From NCBI GenBank assembly GCA_029260795.1, contig JAJDCO010000068.1, positions 55,821 to 119,820 on the forward strand: 64,000 bases of DNA, in the 5' to 3' direction. This document shows, piece after piece, positions 1 to 9,126 of this stretch; the stretch's first letter is position 1; every line of letters begins with the position of its first letter. Position numbers and translations under genes: made by a program. The notes beneath the pieces are model-generated. The model saw nothing but the letters and a program-made list of their open reading frames with translations, was not told the origin of the DNA and did no database searches. The DNA is from Planctomycetota bacterium (GTDB lineage: Bacteria > Planctomycetota > OFTM77).

Positions 1-1424
1 CAGTGCGTGTAGTCCGGAGCCATCATGGAGGCACCGTGGCGAGCGCGACGGCCCTCGTGGTGCCAGAGGTAGAACCAGGTGAACTCGATCTCCTCGTCGA
101 ACTGGAGATCGGTGATCAGCCCATTCTCTCGGAGCGCACCGATGATCTTCTGACCCGGCTTGGCGAACTTCTCGTTGAAGAGCACCACCAGGTCGTCGTA
201 CTGCTTGTAGAACGAGTTGATGTAGTCGTTGGTGTGGCAGTGGCTGCAGACCTGCTTCATCTCGTTGCGCTTCGACTCGGCGGAATGCACGACGAGCTGA
301 GCCCGCTTCGTGGGGTCGGCCTCTTTCACCACCTTGCCGTTGATGTCCGTGTCGAGCACCAAGCTGACGGGCGGGCGGTTCGTCCACGACAGGCGCTCGC
401 CGGGATCGTGAGTGATGCGACCCCCGTTCTTGCTGTGACCCGACATGTGGCAGGTCGCGCAGGTCGGGGCTTGCGAGTAGTCCTCGCCGAGCACCCAATC
501 GGTGGCTTCGAGGTTCATCTTGTCCTTGAGGTCCCGGAACGCGACACCGTGCTTCGACTCCTCGTAGATCTCCTTCTGAGGATGGTCCGGGCCGAGGTGG
601 CACTTACCGCAGTTCTCGGGCTGGCGAGCTCGCCGCGGCGAGAAGTCGTGCCGACTGTGGCAGGCGGTGCACGAGCCGTTGGAGCCGTCGAGGTTCAGGC
701 GGCCGATGCCGGTGTTCGGCCAAGTGCCGGAATCGAACTGCGGCTTGCCATTCTGGTCCTTGACGATCTTTCCGAGAGCCTCCCGGTTGGTGGGTTGGCC
801 GTTGGGGCCGGGCTGCAGATCGTCGACCGTGATCTTGCCGCCGTCGGTGGACTGGAGTGCGACCTTGCTGCCGTGGCATTGCTGGCAGCCCAGGAAGGAG
901 CTGGCCATGCCATTCACGGAATCGATGTCGGGTCGGCCGGGCGTCGGAGAATGCGGATTGAAGGGCTGTCGGTTGCCTTCGACCGTCTCGGCGAGGAAGT
1001 TATCGAGCGAGGCGAGGATGTTGCCTGCCGCGGCGTGGTGGCTGCGGCTGAACTCCTCGACCACTTGAGCATGACACCGCGCGCAGTCGAGGGGGGTCAC
1101 GACCGTGGCGATCAGATAGCCCTCGTGCTGGAAGGCATCCGCGTCTCCTTGCTTCGCCTCATGGCAGTCGAAGCAGCCGATGCCTTTCTCGGCGTGCGTG
1201 CTGCCCTCCCAGTGCGCCACGATGCCCGCCGTCTGCTGCTCGTGGCAGCTCACGCAGCGCTTCGAGCTGTCGGGCACGGCGACGTGGCTGTCCGCCAGAC
1301 CGGACTCCTGACGCTTGCGGGTGACCTCCATATACTGCACGAAGATCAGCGAGCCCAGAAAGGCCAGGCCGAGGAACGCGATTACGAACTGCTTGAATCT
1401 GAGGCTCATCTCTCCCAATCCCAT
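1..1424 (-). CDS. Octaheme c-type cytochrome, hydroxylamine oxidoreductase (HAO) family, 3' end cut by window edge
   Basis: The visible 474 residues carry eight CxxCH haem motifs in the order CVSCH, CFDCH, CARCH, CQQCH, CTACH, CGKCH, CATCH and CSHCH, the count of the HAO/octaheme family. Near the window edge is WHHEGRRARHGASMMAPDYT, which closely resembles the conserved C-terminal block of HAO proteins. An N-terminal hydrophobic stretch (about residues 8-26, counted from the second ATG) should anchor it to the membrane facing the periplasm. Two in-frame ATGs exist (1424 and 1409); neither has a convincing ribosome site, so the start is uncertain. It lies 66 bp downstream of cytochrome b and the Rieske gene on the same strand, so it probably exchanges electrons with a Rieske/cytochrome b complex. 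Whether it oxidises hydroxylamine or hydrazine, or reduces nitrite, cannot be told: the residues that decide P460 haem chemistry are not resolved here and the C-terminus is missing. Confidence 0.85.
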   Translation of the reverse strand, partial: MGLGEMSLRFKQFVIAFLGLAFLGSLIFVQYMEVTRKRQESGLADSHVAVPDSSKRCVSCHEQQTAGIVAHWEGSTHAEKGIGCFDCHEAKQGDADAFQHEGYLIATVVTPLDCARCHAQVVEEFSRSHHAAAGNILASLDNFLAETVEGNRQPFNPHSPTPGRPDIDSVNGMASSFLGCQQCHGSKVALQSTDGGKITVDDLQPGPNGQPTNREALGKIVKDQNGKPQFDSGTWPNTGIGRLNLDGSNGSCTACHSRHDFSPRRARQPENCGKCHLGPDHPQKEIYEESKHGVAFRDLKDKMNLEATDWVLGEDYSQAPTCATCHMSGHSKNGGRITHDPGERLSWTNRPPVSLVLDTDINGKVVKEADPTKRAQLVVHSAESKRNEMKQVCSHCHTNDYINSFYKQYDDLVVLFNEKFAKPGQKIIGALRENGLITDLQFDEEIEFTWFYLWHHEGRRARHGASMMAPDYTH

Positions 1425-1490
1425 CAATCGGCTCGGAGGCGCGGTGCCGCGCGAGCACTACCTGGTGATACTCGGCCGAAAGACCGCGTC

Positions 1491-2537
1491 TCAGTGGGCG
1501 ACGGCAGCTTCCCAAATGGTGAAGCCGATGATCGTCAAAGCCCCGACGATTCCGATCCAGACGCTCATCTCGGTGGCGGGAAACCGCTTCAAGAGCCACT
1601 TGTCGACGAACGGCCAGATCAGCATGACGAACACGATGAAGCCCATGCTCAGGACCGCGAACGTCCCTGAGAAGAGCTTGAGCCAGCGGAAGGCGACGTA
1701 GAAGAACCACTCTGGCTTGATCACCTCCGGCGTGGTGAGGGGGTCCGCACGCGGACCCATCGTCGCCGGCAAGACCGTCGCCAGAACACTCAACAGGATC
1801 ATCAGTACCAGGCCCATGATCAGCTCGGTGTAGAGATGATCCGGGAAGAAATTGAAGGTCCGTTTCTCGGAGTCGTCATCTTCGAAGCGCAGGTCCGTGA
1901 TCCCTTGGAGACGGATCAAGGACACGTGAATGGCGAGCAGCATGACCATGGTCGCGGGCAGGATCGCCGCGTGGAGAATGAAGAACCGCGATAGCGTGCG
2001 CTCGCTGTAGTCGGCGCCGCCGAGCAGCATGCTCTTCATCCATGGGCCGACCACGGGAATGCTGTCCGTGATGTTTGCGCCGACGGTCGCGCCCCAGTAG
2101 CTCAGCTGCTCGTAGACCAGGCTGTAGCCCGTGAATCCCGTCACCAGCGTGCAGATGAGCAGAAAGACCCCGATCATCCAGTTGAGCTCGCGCGGCTTTC
2201 GATAGGCGCCCGTGAAGTAAATCCGGATCTGATGCAGGATCACGGCCGCCACCATCAGCGTCGCCGCCCACTTGTGCAGGCCGCGAATGTACCAGCCGAA
2301 GGAGGCTTCCTCGGTGATGTAGCGCACCGAGTCGTAGGCGGTCCGCGGCGAAGGCTCGTAGTAGATCGCCAGCAGGATGCCAGTCGCGATCTGCACGACG
2401 AACAGGTACATCGGCGTGCCGCCCAGGCAGAACCACCAGCGCTTGAGGTGGTTTGGCACCGGCTCGTTCGTCAGCTCTCGCAGCTGATCGCCCGACACCG
2501 GGAGACGCTCCTGGACCCAGCGTGAGATCACACCCAT
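1491..2537 (-). CDS. Cytochrome b of a Rieske/cytochrome b (bc1/b6f-type) complex
   Basis: This is a 348-residue diheme quinol-oxidising membrane subunit. Haem-ligand histidines are at 88 and 102 (13 residues between) and at 189 and 204 (14 between); the longer second spacing is the b6-like arrangement. The Qo-site motif is PEWF at 275-278, a variant of PEWY. The C-terminal part contains the helices that form subunit IV in b6f complexes, so the polypeptide is fused. An upstream in-frame start (2639) would overlap the Rieske gene; the ATG at 2537, one base after the Rieske stop, is preferred. It is translationally coupled to the Rieske gene and followed by the octaheme cytochrome, which takes the place a cytochrome c1 subunit would normally hold. 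Confidence 0.93.
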   Translation of the reverse strand: MGVISRWVQERLPVSGDQLRELTNEPVPNHLKRWWFCLGGTPMYLFVVQIATGILLAIYYEPSPRTAYDSVRYITEEASFGWYIRGLHKWAATLMVAAVILHQIRIYFTGAYRKPRELNWMIGVFLLICTLVTGFTGYSLVYEQLSYWGATVGANITDSIPVVGPWMKSMLLGGADYSERTLSRFFILHAAILPATMVMLLAIHVSLIRLQGITDLRFEDDDSEKRTFNFFPDHLYTELIMGLVLMILLSVLATVLPATMGPRADPLTTPEVIKPEWFFYVAFRWLKLFSGTFAVLSMGFIVFVMLIWPFVDKWLLKRFPATEMSVWIGIVGALTIIGFTIWEAAVAH

Positions 2538-2538
2538 G

Positions 2539-3144
2539 TCACGCCTTCCTCGGCTCGGAGCCGTCCGCCGGGGACTCGAAGAGGCACGGATCGTGTCCCG
2601 GTCCGGGCGGGCCTCCTTCGGGCTCGAGGTGACCTTCACCCAACGTGAGCTCTTCGAGCTTCACCTCGATGAACAGCAAACCGTTGCGGACCTCGAGCGG
2701 AAAGCGCGGCAGCGACTGTCCGGCCTCGGCCGGCGGCCCCTCCGTCGCCTTGCCCGTCGGATCGAAGACGCCGTTGTGGCACGGGCAGAAGAAGCGATTC
2801 TTCTGACCCTCCCAATGCACTTGGCAACCGAGATGCGGGCAGGTGCTCGAGAGTGCGATGAAGTCCTCGGCCGTCCCCTTCGATCCGACGCGGGCGATAC
2901 TCACGGGTGCACCGCCCGGCGTTCGGTAGATCAAGGACTGACCCGGCTGAAAGGTCTCCAAGTCACCGACGAACATCCAGCCCTTGTGCGCTCCACGAGC
3001 CGGATACAGAAAACGCCCGGCGATCGCGGCGAAGGCCCCGTAGCCCGCAAGGAGGCCTCCGACCATCGCCCAGGAAGCGACCCGGGCACCGAAACCACGT
3101 CGCGCGTCGTTCGGAGCGGACTCCGAACGCTCGTCCCCACTCAT
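2539..3144 (-). CDS. Rieske [2Fe-2S] iron-sulfur protein
   Basis: This is a 201-residue Rieske protein that takes electrons from quinol in the cytochrome b complex. The cluster-binding boxes are CPHLGC and CPCHNG; the second box has Asn-Gly where high-potential Rieske proteins have Gly-Ser, which suggests a lower redox potential (inference). A transmembrane anchor lies near residues 25-45 with an RRGF sequence just before it, compatible with Tat-dependent insertion. The start at 3144 is chosen because GGAGG sits five bases upstream; an in-frame start six codons earlier would lie within that ribosome site. It is the first gene of the three-gene operon. Confidence 0.93.
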   Translation of the reverse strand: MSGDERSESAPNDARRGFGARVASWAMVGGLLAGYGAFAAIAGRFLYPARGAHKGWMFVGDLETFQPGQSLIYRTPGGAPVSIARVGSKGTAEDFIALSSTCPHLGCQVHWEGQKNRFFCPCHNGVFDPTGKATEGPPAEAGQSLPRFPLEVRNGLLFIEVKLEELTLGEGHLEPEGGPPGPGHDPCLFESPADGSEPRKA

Positions 3145-3560
3145 GAGCTCCTCCCTGATCACCCAACTCGTACCCGGTCGGCGCCTGGTGCCGACCGGCC
3201 GGTGTCGTCGGGCTCAACTTATGCTGCCGGCTCCTCGGATTCCAGTTGATCTCTGTTTGCCGGCGGCGAACCCATCGCAGGGGACGTGCCAGGCCGACGA
3301 CGAATCTCGCTTTCTGGCCTGGGGTACAGGCCGGCCGCAACCGATTGCAAACGGTGACCAGCTCGAAGACTCGGAGCGTTGTCTCGTGGGCGTGAATCCT
3401 GCCGTGAGTCTGTCTCGACCGTGGGCGTCTGCAGGAGGGGACCGCCCGCGATCTCGGTCGTCAGCGACGCCGATTGAGCAGTCGCAGTCCGGGTCCCGTC
3501 GCGTTAGAATGACGGGCTTGAAATCAGTGCGGACCAGAGGATATCGAGGCGAATCAGGCC
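3145..3560. other. Intergenic region between divergent Rieske operon and der
   Basis: About 415 bases with no supported gene. It must hold promoters for both divergent units. A TAGAAT hexamer at 3505-3510 could be a -10 box for der, but no well-spaced -35 box is visible. No riboswitch or strong hairpin was seen. Confidence 0.5.
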
Positions 3561-4913
3561 ATGAGTGCGAGCAGTCCAGGGTTACCGGTGGTCGTCATCG
3601 TAGGAAGGCCGAATGTCGGCAAGTCCTCGCTGATCAACCGCCTCGCCAAGCGGCGGATCTCGATCGTCGAGCAGACGCCGGGAGTCACGCGCGACCGCGT
3701 CGCGGCGCGGATCGAGCACGAAGGTTGCTCACTCGAGGTCGTCGACACGGGCGGCATCGGCATGGTGGACGAGGCCGACCTCGCCGAACACGTCCAGAGC
3801 CAGATCGATCTCGCGCTCGCTCAAGGCGATCTCATTCTCTTCCTGGTCGATGCTCGCGAGGGCATCAACCCGCTCGACGAGGTCGTCGCCCGGCATCTGC
3901 GTCGAACCAAGACCCAGGTGCTCCTGGTGGCCAACAAGGTCGAAGGCACGGCCGCCGAGCAGTCGGTTTCCGAGTTCTACCGGCTCGGGATGGGAGAGCC
4001 CTGGAACATCTCGGCCAAAGAGGGCTATGGTGTCCTCGAGCTGCTGACGGCGGTCACCGAGCACCTGCCCGAGTCGTCGTCGGCGCCGGCGGCCGAAGAC
4101 CCGACCATGAAGCTCGCCATCGTCGGCAAGCGCAATGCGGGCAAGTCGACGATGGTCAATTGCCTCGCCAATGAGGACCGCGTCATCGTCAGTGAGATTC
4201 CCGGTACCACTCGGGACGCCGTCGACGTGATGTTCGAGCGAGACGATCGCCGCTATCTCGCCATCGACACCGCCGGGATGCGCAAGCGCAGCTCGATTCA
4301 AGGCTCGATCGAGTACTACAGCCAGCATCGGGCCGAGCGGAGCATCCGCCGCGCCGACGTGATCCTGCACCTCTTCGACGTCACTCAAGACATCTCCGAG
4401 ATCGACAAGAAGATCGCCGACTACACGCGCACGCATTACAAGCCGTGCATCCTGGTCGGCAACAAGTGGGACCTCGCCAAGGACTTCGAGCCGGACAAGT
4501 TCACCGAGTACGTGCGCAAGAAGCTGCCGTTCTTCTTCTTCTGCCCGATCATCTTCATCTCGGCCAAAGAAGGCGAGCGCGTCAGCACCGTGATCGACCT
4601 CGCCCACGAGCTCTTCGAGCAGGCTCGCCGTCGTGTCTCGACCGCCGAGGTCAATCGCGTGCTCCAGGAGGCGGTCACCCGCAAGGCGCCCAAAGCATCG
4701 CACGGCAAGATCGCGAAGTTCTACTACGGCACGCAGACCGACGTGCACCCGCCGACCTTCGCGTTGTTCCTCAACGATCCTCAGCTCGTGCCGCGCAGCT
4801 ACGTGCGGTATCTCGAGAACCGCTTCCGCGAGCAGTTCCCCTTCCAGGAAGTGCCCCTGCGGTTCGTGTTCCGCAAGCGCCAGTCGATGTTCCAGAAGGA
4901 AGGCTCGGCCTGA
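3561..4913 (+). CDS. der: Ribosome-assembly GTPase Der (EngA)
   Basis: This 450-residue protein has the two tandem GTPase domains and C-terminal KH-like domain that define Der, which acts in 50S ribosomal subunit maturation. Domain 1 has the P-loop GRPNVGKS (15-22) and DTGG; domain 2 has GKRNAGKS and DTAG, then NKWD. The G4 motif of domain 1 reads NKVE where most Der proteins have NKxD, so the guanine-contacting Asp is replaced by Glu. Length is normal for the family. A small lipoprotein gene follows 32 bp downstream on the same strand. Confidence 0.97.
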   Translation: MSASSPGLPVVVIVGRPNVGKSSLINRLAKRRISIVEQTPGVTRDRVAARIEHEGCSLEVVDTGGIGMVDEADLAEHVQSQIDLALAQGDLILFLVDAREGINPLDEVVARHLRRTKTQVLLVANKVEGTAAEQSVSEFYRLGMGEPWNISAKEGYGVLELLTAVTEHLPESSSAPAAEDPTMKLAIVGKRNAGKSTMVNCLANEDRVIVSEIPGTTRDAVDVMFERDDRRYLAIDTAGMRKRSSIQGSIEYYSQHRAERSIRRADVILHLFDVTQDISEIDKKIADYTRTHYKPCILVGNKWDLAKDFEPDKFTEYVRKKLPFFFFCPIIFISAKEGERVSTVIDLAHELFEQARRRVSTAEVNRVLQEAVTRKAPKASHGKIAKFYYGTQTDVHPPTFALFLNDPQLVPRSYVRYLENRFREQFPFQEVPLRFVFRKRQSMFQKEGSA

Positions 4914-4945
4914 GCCGTGCCTTCGACCGACGAAAGGACGGTGTC

Positions 4946-5440
4946 ATGACGCGTAGCGTTTTCGCGCTGCTGTTGCTGGGGGCGGCTCTGCTCGGTGGCT
5001 GTGCAACCGAGAAGTGGATGTTCGCCACCGTACGGGGCGTCGACCGGCAGCTCGTGTGGCAGGCCTCCCTCGACGTGCTCTGGGAGAAGGGCCACTACGA
5101 GGTCGACATCGCTGACGCCCAGCAGGGTGAGGCCACCATGGCCTGGCGAGAGGAGCTCGGCATCTTCCACAACAAGGGGGAGCGCCGGCGAGCCTACTTG
5201 AAGGTCGAGCCGGCCAGCACCGACGAGGATGCCTTCATCGTCGGGATGCGCATCGAGCGCGAGATCAACTCCGCCTGGCACGACACCTTGGAGTCCCAGC
5301 TGGCCGATTGGGACTCGGCCGACGACGACATCGAAGAGGCCCAGACGCTGATGATGCATCTGCGGGTCGTTCTTCAGGCGACTCGGGGCACCGAGTCCGA
5401 GGAGTTCAAGCGGCGCTACGAGCGCAAGCAGGTGCAATGA
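4946..5440 (+). CDS. Small lipoprotein of unknown function
   Basis: This is a 164-residue protein with a clear lipobox (LLGGC, Cys19) after a short hydrophobic signal, so it should be lipidated and envelope-located. The start ATG at 4946 has a GAAAGGA ribosome site. The mature part is charged, without repeats or recognisable catalytic motif; the middle reads like a small mixed alpha/beta domain seen in other lipoproteins. It directly follows der and may be co-transcribed, but no functional link is implied. Function not recognised. Confidence 0.85.
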   Translation: MTRSVFALLLLGAALLGGCATEKWMFATVRGVDRQLVWQASLDVLWEKGHYEVDIADAQQGEATMAWREELGIFHNKGERRRAYLKVEPASTDEDAFIVGMRIEREINSAWHDTLESQLADWDSADDDIEEAQTLMMHLRVVLQATRGTESEEFKRRYERKQVQ

Positions 5441-5737
5441 GAGAGGCTTCCCGGCCAGATCCTGGTTTTCGGGGTCAAGGGGGGAGGCCACTCGTTCCGA
5501 GCAAAGAGGTGGGGAATCCGTAGAGGATCCTCGAGCTGGCGCGGAAGCAGAATTCGCTTGATCCACAAGAGCTTGTGACTTGTAATCTCCGAGCGAAAGC
5601 CTAGCTGCGCGTCCCAGAGCTCTCGATCTTCTGCAGGGGTCCGTCCCTCAATTGGTTTCAGCGCCCTCCGCCGTCGGGGTGGGCGGCGGTGACGGTCGTG
5701 TATCGAGACCACGCGCAAATCATGCGGAGTACAGCCT
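5441..5737. other. Intergenic region before the glycan-export operon
   Basis: About 300 bases. A minus-strand open frame (5805-5416) crosses it but has no recognisable domain and overlaps the exporter gene. No clear promoter or terminator was identified. It presumably carries the promoter of the downstream exporter operon. Confidence 0.4.
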
Positions 5738-6607
5738 TTGGCCGCGAGAGTCTGGCGAGATATCAGCCGCTTCCCGGCGATCGTCTTCCGTTGCCGCGAG
5801 ATCATCTCCGCCTTCGTGTCCCGCGAGCTGAAGGCCCGCTATCGGGGCTCGATCGTGGGGGGCTTGTGGCAGGTGATCATGCCGCTGGCGTTGCTCGGCG
5901 TGTACTACCTGATCTTCGTGGAGATCATGGGAGTCGGCATCGGCGAGAACGTGGCGGAGCGCCGCGGCCTCAAAGAAGGCCCCTACGCCGCGTTCTACAT
6001 CCTGACCGGTGTGCTGCCCTACCTGGCGCTCTCCGAGTCGCTGATGCGCTCGTGCGGGATCATCTTCGAGAACGCGAACCTCATCAAGAAGATCTACTTT
6101 CCGTCCGAGCTCCTCCCGGTGTACATCGTGATCGTGACGCTGGTGAATCAGCTGATCGGCACGGTGCTGGTCATCGGTGCGGTGTGCTTCACGGCCGAGT
6201 CCTTCCCGGGCGGCGAGTACTGGCTGCGGCTGGGGCTGTTCCCGTTGGTGCTGTTCCTGCAGATCTTGTTCACGGCCGGGCTGACGCTGTTCTTCGCGAG
6301 CGCGAACGTGTTCCTGCGCGACACACAGCCGATGGTGAACGTGATGATGCTCTTCCTGATGTTCCTGACGCCGATCTTCTACTCACTCGAAGGGGTGCAG
6401 GGCCTGACGGAGCAGACGCGCTCACTCTTCGAGCTGAACCCGCTGTATCACCTCGTGACCGCCTACCGTCAGATTCTGATCCATCCGGAGTCCTCTGGGG
6501 CTCCGTGGCGCGAGATCGGGATCTTCGCAGTCGTCGCCGTCGGCCTGTTCGTGGCCGGGCTCGCCATCTTCTCTGCCTCCAAGAGCAAGTTCGCCGATGA
6601 GATCTGA
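5738..6607 (+). CDS. wzm: ABC-2 type polysaccharide exporter permease (Wzm-like)
   Basis: This 289-residue membrane protein has about six transmembrane helices and matches the ABC-2 permease family that exports O-antigen or other surface polysaccharide (conserved SRELKARYRGS near the N-terminus and the late NPLYHLVTAYRQIL segment). No ATG fits the N-terminus: the only usable codon before the conserved start is TTG at 5738, since the next in-frame ATG would delete the first amphipathic region. It pairs with the downstream ATPase (51 bp gap), which carries a Wzt-type C-terminal domain, so the two form a Wzm/Wzt transporter. Confidence 0.93.
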   Translation: MAARVWRDISRFPAIVFRCREIISAFVSRELKARYRGSIVGGLWQVIMPLALLGVYYLIFVEIMGVGIGENVAERRGLKEGPYAAFYILTGVLPYLALSESLMRSCGIIFENANLIKKIYFPSELLPVYIVIVTLVNQLIGTVLVIGAVCFTAESFPGGEYWLRLGLFPLVLFLQILFTAGLTLFFASANVFLRDTQPMVNVMMLFLMFLTPIFYSLEGVQGLTEQTRSLFELNPLYHLVTAYRQILIHPESSGAPWREIGIFAVVAVGLFVAGLAIFSASKSKFADEI

Positions 6608-6658
6608 GCCGACTGCTGCCCTACCGTACGCTGCTCCATCTGTGCTGGGAGATCGACC

Positions 6659-7924
6659 GTGAGCGCGGTGATCGAGGTCCGTGGGCTGTCCAAGAAGTAC
6701 AAGCTCTTCGGCCGCAACTCGGATCGCATGAAAGAGCTGTTTACCTTCGGTCGGAAGCAGTACCACACGCCGAAGTGGGCGTTGAAGGACCTGCATCTCG
6801 ACGTGCACCGAGGCAGCGCCCTGGGAGTCATTGGCGCCAACGGCTCGGGCAAGTCGACCTTCATGAAGATCTTGACGGGCACGACGACCCAGACGACGGG
6901 CAGCTTCAACATCAAGGGTCAGGTCGGCAGCCTGCTCGAGCTCGGGGCGGGCTTCCACCCCGACTTCTCGGGGATCGAGAACGTGTTCATGAACGCGACG
7001 ATCCTCGGCTTCCGGCGCAAGGAGATCAAGGCGCTGCTGCCGAAGATGATCGACTTCGCCGAGCTGGGTGATTACATCGAACAGCCGGTTCGGACGTACT
7101 CCTCGGGAATGGTGATGCGTCTCGGCTTCAGTGTGGCGATGGCGATCGAGCCCGAGGTGCTGATCATCGACGAGGTCTTCGCGGTCGGCGACATGCACTT
7201 CCAAAAGAAGTGCGTCGACAAGATCTTCGAGTTCAAGAAGCAAGGCCGCACCATCCTGTTCTGCTCGCACTCGATGTTCGACGTGCGGCAGATCTGCGAC
7301 CGCGTGATGTGGCTCAAGCACGGCAACCTCGAGGCGATCGGCGATCCGCTCGACGTGACGGCCGACTACGCGAACTACATCCGCTCGATGTCACAGAGCG
7401 ACAAACATCTCCTCGGCGAGGAGGTCCAGGACGTCACGCTCGACGACCGGCCCGTCATCGACAAGATCGAGGTGCGACGGCCCGGGAGCAGCGAGGATAT
7501 CCGCACGATCGCACACGGTGACGACATCGAGTTCTGGATTCACTTCCGGAACCCGTATCCCGATCGCTTCAAGGTGAACGCCGTCGTCGCGATCATGCGC
7601 AACGACAACATCATCACCTTCGGCACGACCTCGGAGTACTCGGGGATCGAGCTCACTCAGAAAGAAGGGGTCGCGGTTCTGAGCCTGCCGAACTTCCAGC
7701 AGCTCAACGGCGAGTTCGTCGTGACCGGACACCTCTTCGACGAGAACCACGTGCATCGCTACAGTCAGATCGCGCGCGATGATACCCTGGTGATCACGGC
7801 GGAGCGCCACGAGGTCGGGGTCTTCATGCAGCCCTGCACCTGGCAGATCCTTCCCGCCCAGTCGACCACCGAGGCCGAGGCTTCTTCTTCTTCGGCGGGC
7901 CCGGGAAGGTCTCTCGAATCGTGA
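6659..7924 (+). CDS. wzt: ABC transporter ATPase with Wzt-type C-terminal domain
   Basis: This 421-residue ATPase powers glycan export with the preceding permease. It has Walker A GANGSGKS, signature YSSGM, Walker B VLIIDEVFAVGD and an H-loop in SHS. After about residue 250 there is an additional beta-rich domain of the kind that in Wzt proteins binds the capped end of the glycan, so the exported chain is probably recognised by a terminal modification. The start is a GTG at 6659. The stop overlaps the start of the next glycosyltransferase gene by four bases, indicating one operon. Confidence 0.93.
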   Translation: MSAVIEVRGLSKKYKLFGRNSDRMKELFTFGRKQYHTPKWALKDLHLDVHRGSALGVIGANGSGKSTFMKILTGTTTQTTGSFNIKGQVGSLLELGAGFHPDFSGIENVFMNATILGFRRKEIKALLPKMIDFAELGDYIEQPVRTYSSGMVMRLGFSVAMAIEPEVLIIDEVFAVGDMHFQKKCVDKIFEFKKQGRTILFCSHSMFDVRQICDRVMWLKHGNLEAIGDPLDVTADYANYIRSMSQSDKHLLGEEVQDVTLDDRPVIDKIEVRRPGSSEDIRTIAHGDDIEFWIHFRNPYPDRFKVNAVVAIMRNDNIITFGTTSEYSGIELTQKEGVAVLSLPNFQQLNGEFVVTGHLFDENHVHRYSQIARDDTLVITAERHEVGVFMQPCTWQILPAQSTTEAEASSSSAGPGRSLES

Positions 7925-9126
7925 GTGAAGCTCCCTCTACGGCCGCTCCCGGCTCTCCGCCCCGCTACCGAGCCCAGGCCGAGGGCGCTGTCGATCTGAC
8001 CGTGCTGATCGTCAACTACAACTCCGCGCGCTACACGGTCGATTGCGTGCGCGATCTCCTCGACCAAGAGATCGAAGGACAGCACGGCGGCTCCCGACAG
8101 ATCGTCGTGATCGAGAACTCCTCGCCCAACGACGATCTCTCGCTCCTCGATCCGCTCGCCGATTGGGGAGTCGAGATCGTTCACAACCCGGTCAACAACG
8201 GCTACGCCGGGGGGAACAACCTCGGACTCCAGCGCGCCCATGGTGAGTACCTGCTGATCCTGAACCCCGACGTCCGCGTGCCGCCGGGCTCCTTGGAGCG
8301 CATGCTCGCCTTCTTGCGCGGTCGCGACGACGTGGCAGCCGTCTCCCCGCGGACCTACCTCGACGATCAGCGCGAGATGATGCTGCCTCCGAACATCCTG
8401 CCGACCTTGAAGAGCCATGCCCGAGAGGTCGCGTGTCACCTCTTCGAGTCGGCCCAGCGGCGATTCTCCATCGCCCGCACCCGGGACTCGGTGCGTTACT
8501 GGACGGCCCTGGAGCCTCTCGAGGCCGAGATGCTCACCGGCTGCTGCATGCTGATGCGCCGCGATGTGCTCGAGAGCATCGGGGGTCTCTTCGACGAAGG
8601 GTTCCCGCTCTACTACGAGGACACCGACTTCTTCCTGCGCGCGCGGAAGGCTGACCTCAAGCTGTTCTATCTCTGCGACGTCGATCTGATCCACTACTTC
8701 AATCGCAGCGCCGCCACCGTCTTCAATGACGCGATGGGACGCTACTACCGCGCGCAGTCCTACTACTATCGAAAGCACTTTGGCCGGCTCGGATACGGTG
8801 TCTACAAGGCACTCAATCTGACGCTCGCCTTCGGGCCGAAGATCGGCCTCGGTCCTCCGAAGTTTCGATCGGTGATCGATCTCGGAGTGCTGCGCGACGA
8901 GGTGCCGACCTTCGATTGCGGCGTCGAGTCCGATCGGATCCTCTACGAGATCACGACCGACCCGTTCTTCTTCCTCGCCGCAGCCATGTTCGGCCCGGGT
9001 CCTGAGTTCACGATCAGTGATTCGGCCTGGTCGTTCGTGACCATGGGCGAGTTCTACGTACGCGCCATTCGCCTCGAGCCCCTGGAGGTCCTCCGGACAT
9101 GGAAGTTTCGGCGCGAGACCGACTGA
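7921..9126 (+). CDS. Family 2 glycosyltransferase (rhamnosyltransferase-like)
   Basis: This 401-residue GT-A enzyme starts with GTG in a four-base overlap with the ATPase gene. It shows the GT2 features TVLIVNYNSA near the start, the NNGYAGGNN loop, ILNPDV as the metal/nucleotide-binding acidic motif, and YYEDTDFFLR as the catalytic acidic motif, arranged like bacterial rhamnosyltransferases. A long C-terminal extension of about 100 residues has no recognised domain. Its place behind Wzm/Wzt implies that it helps build the exported polysaccharide in the cytoplasm. Donor and acceptor sugars cannot be read from the sequence. Confidence 0.92.
   Translation: MSEAPSTAAPGSPPRYRAQAEGAVDLTVLIVNYNSARYTVDCVRDLLDQEIEGQHGGSRQIVVIENSSPNDDLSLLDPLADWGVEIVHNPVNNGYAGGNNLGLQRAHGEYLLILNPDVRVPPGSLERMLAFLRGRDDVAAVSPRTYLDDQREMMLPPNILPTLKSHAREVACHLFESAQRRFSIARTRDSVRYWTALEPLEAEMLTGCCMLMRRDVLESIGGLFDEGFPLYYEDTDFFLRARKADLKLFYLCDVDLIHYFNRSAATVFNDAMGRYYRAQSYYYRKHFGRLGYGVYKALNLTLAFGPKIGLGPPKFRSVIDLGVLRDEVPTFDCGVESDRILYEITTDPFFFLAAAMFGPGPEFTISDSAWSFVTMGEFYVRAIRLEPLEVLRTWKFRRETD

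Noticed and set aside
3..1670. Long plus-strand open frame of 555 codons over the left end
   Set aside because: It lies opposite the octaheme cytochrome, whose eight CxxCH motifs and HAO block on the minus strand are unmistakable; the plus frame has no recognisable domain.
1491..2639. Longer form of cytochrome b starting at 2639
   Set aside because: The extra 34 residues would overlap the Rieske gene and are unlike cytochrome b N-termini; the ATG at 2537 is directly coupled to the Rieske stop.
5416..5805. Minus-strand open frame of 129 codons before the exporter
   Set aside because: It overlaps the exporter gene and shows no family match or ribosome site; it might be a relic but cannot be supported.
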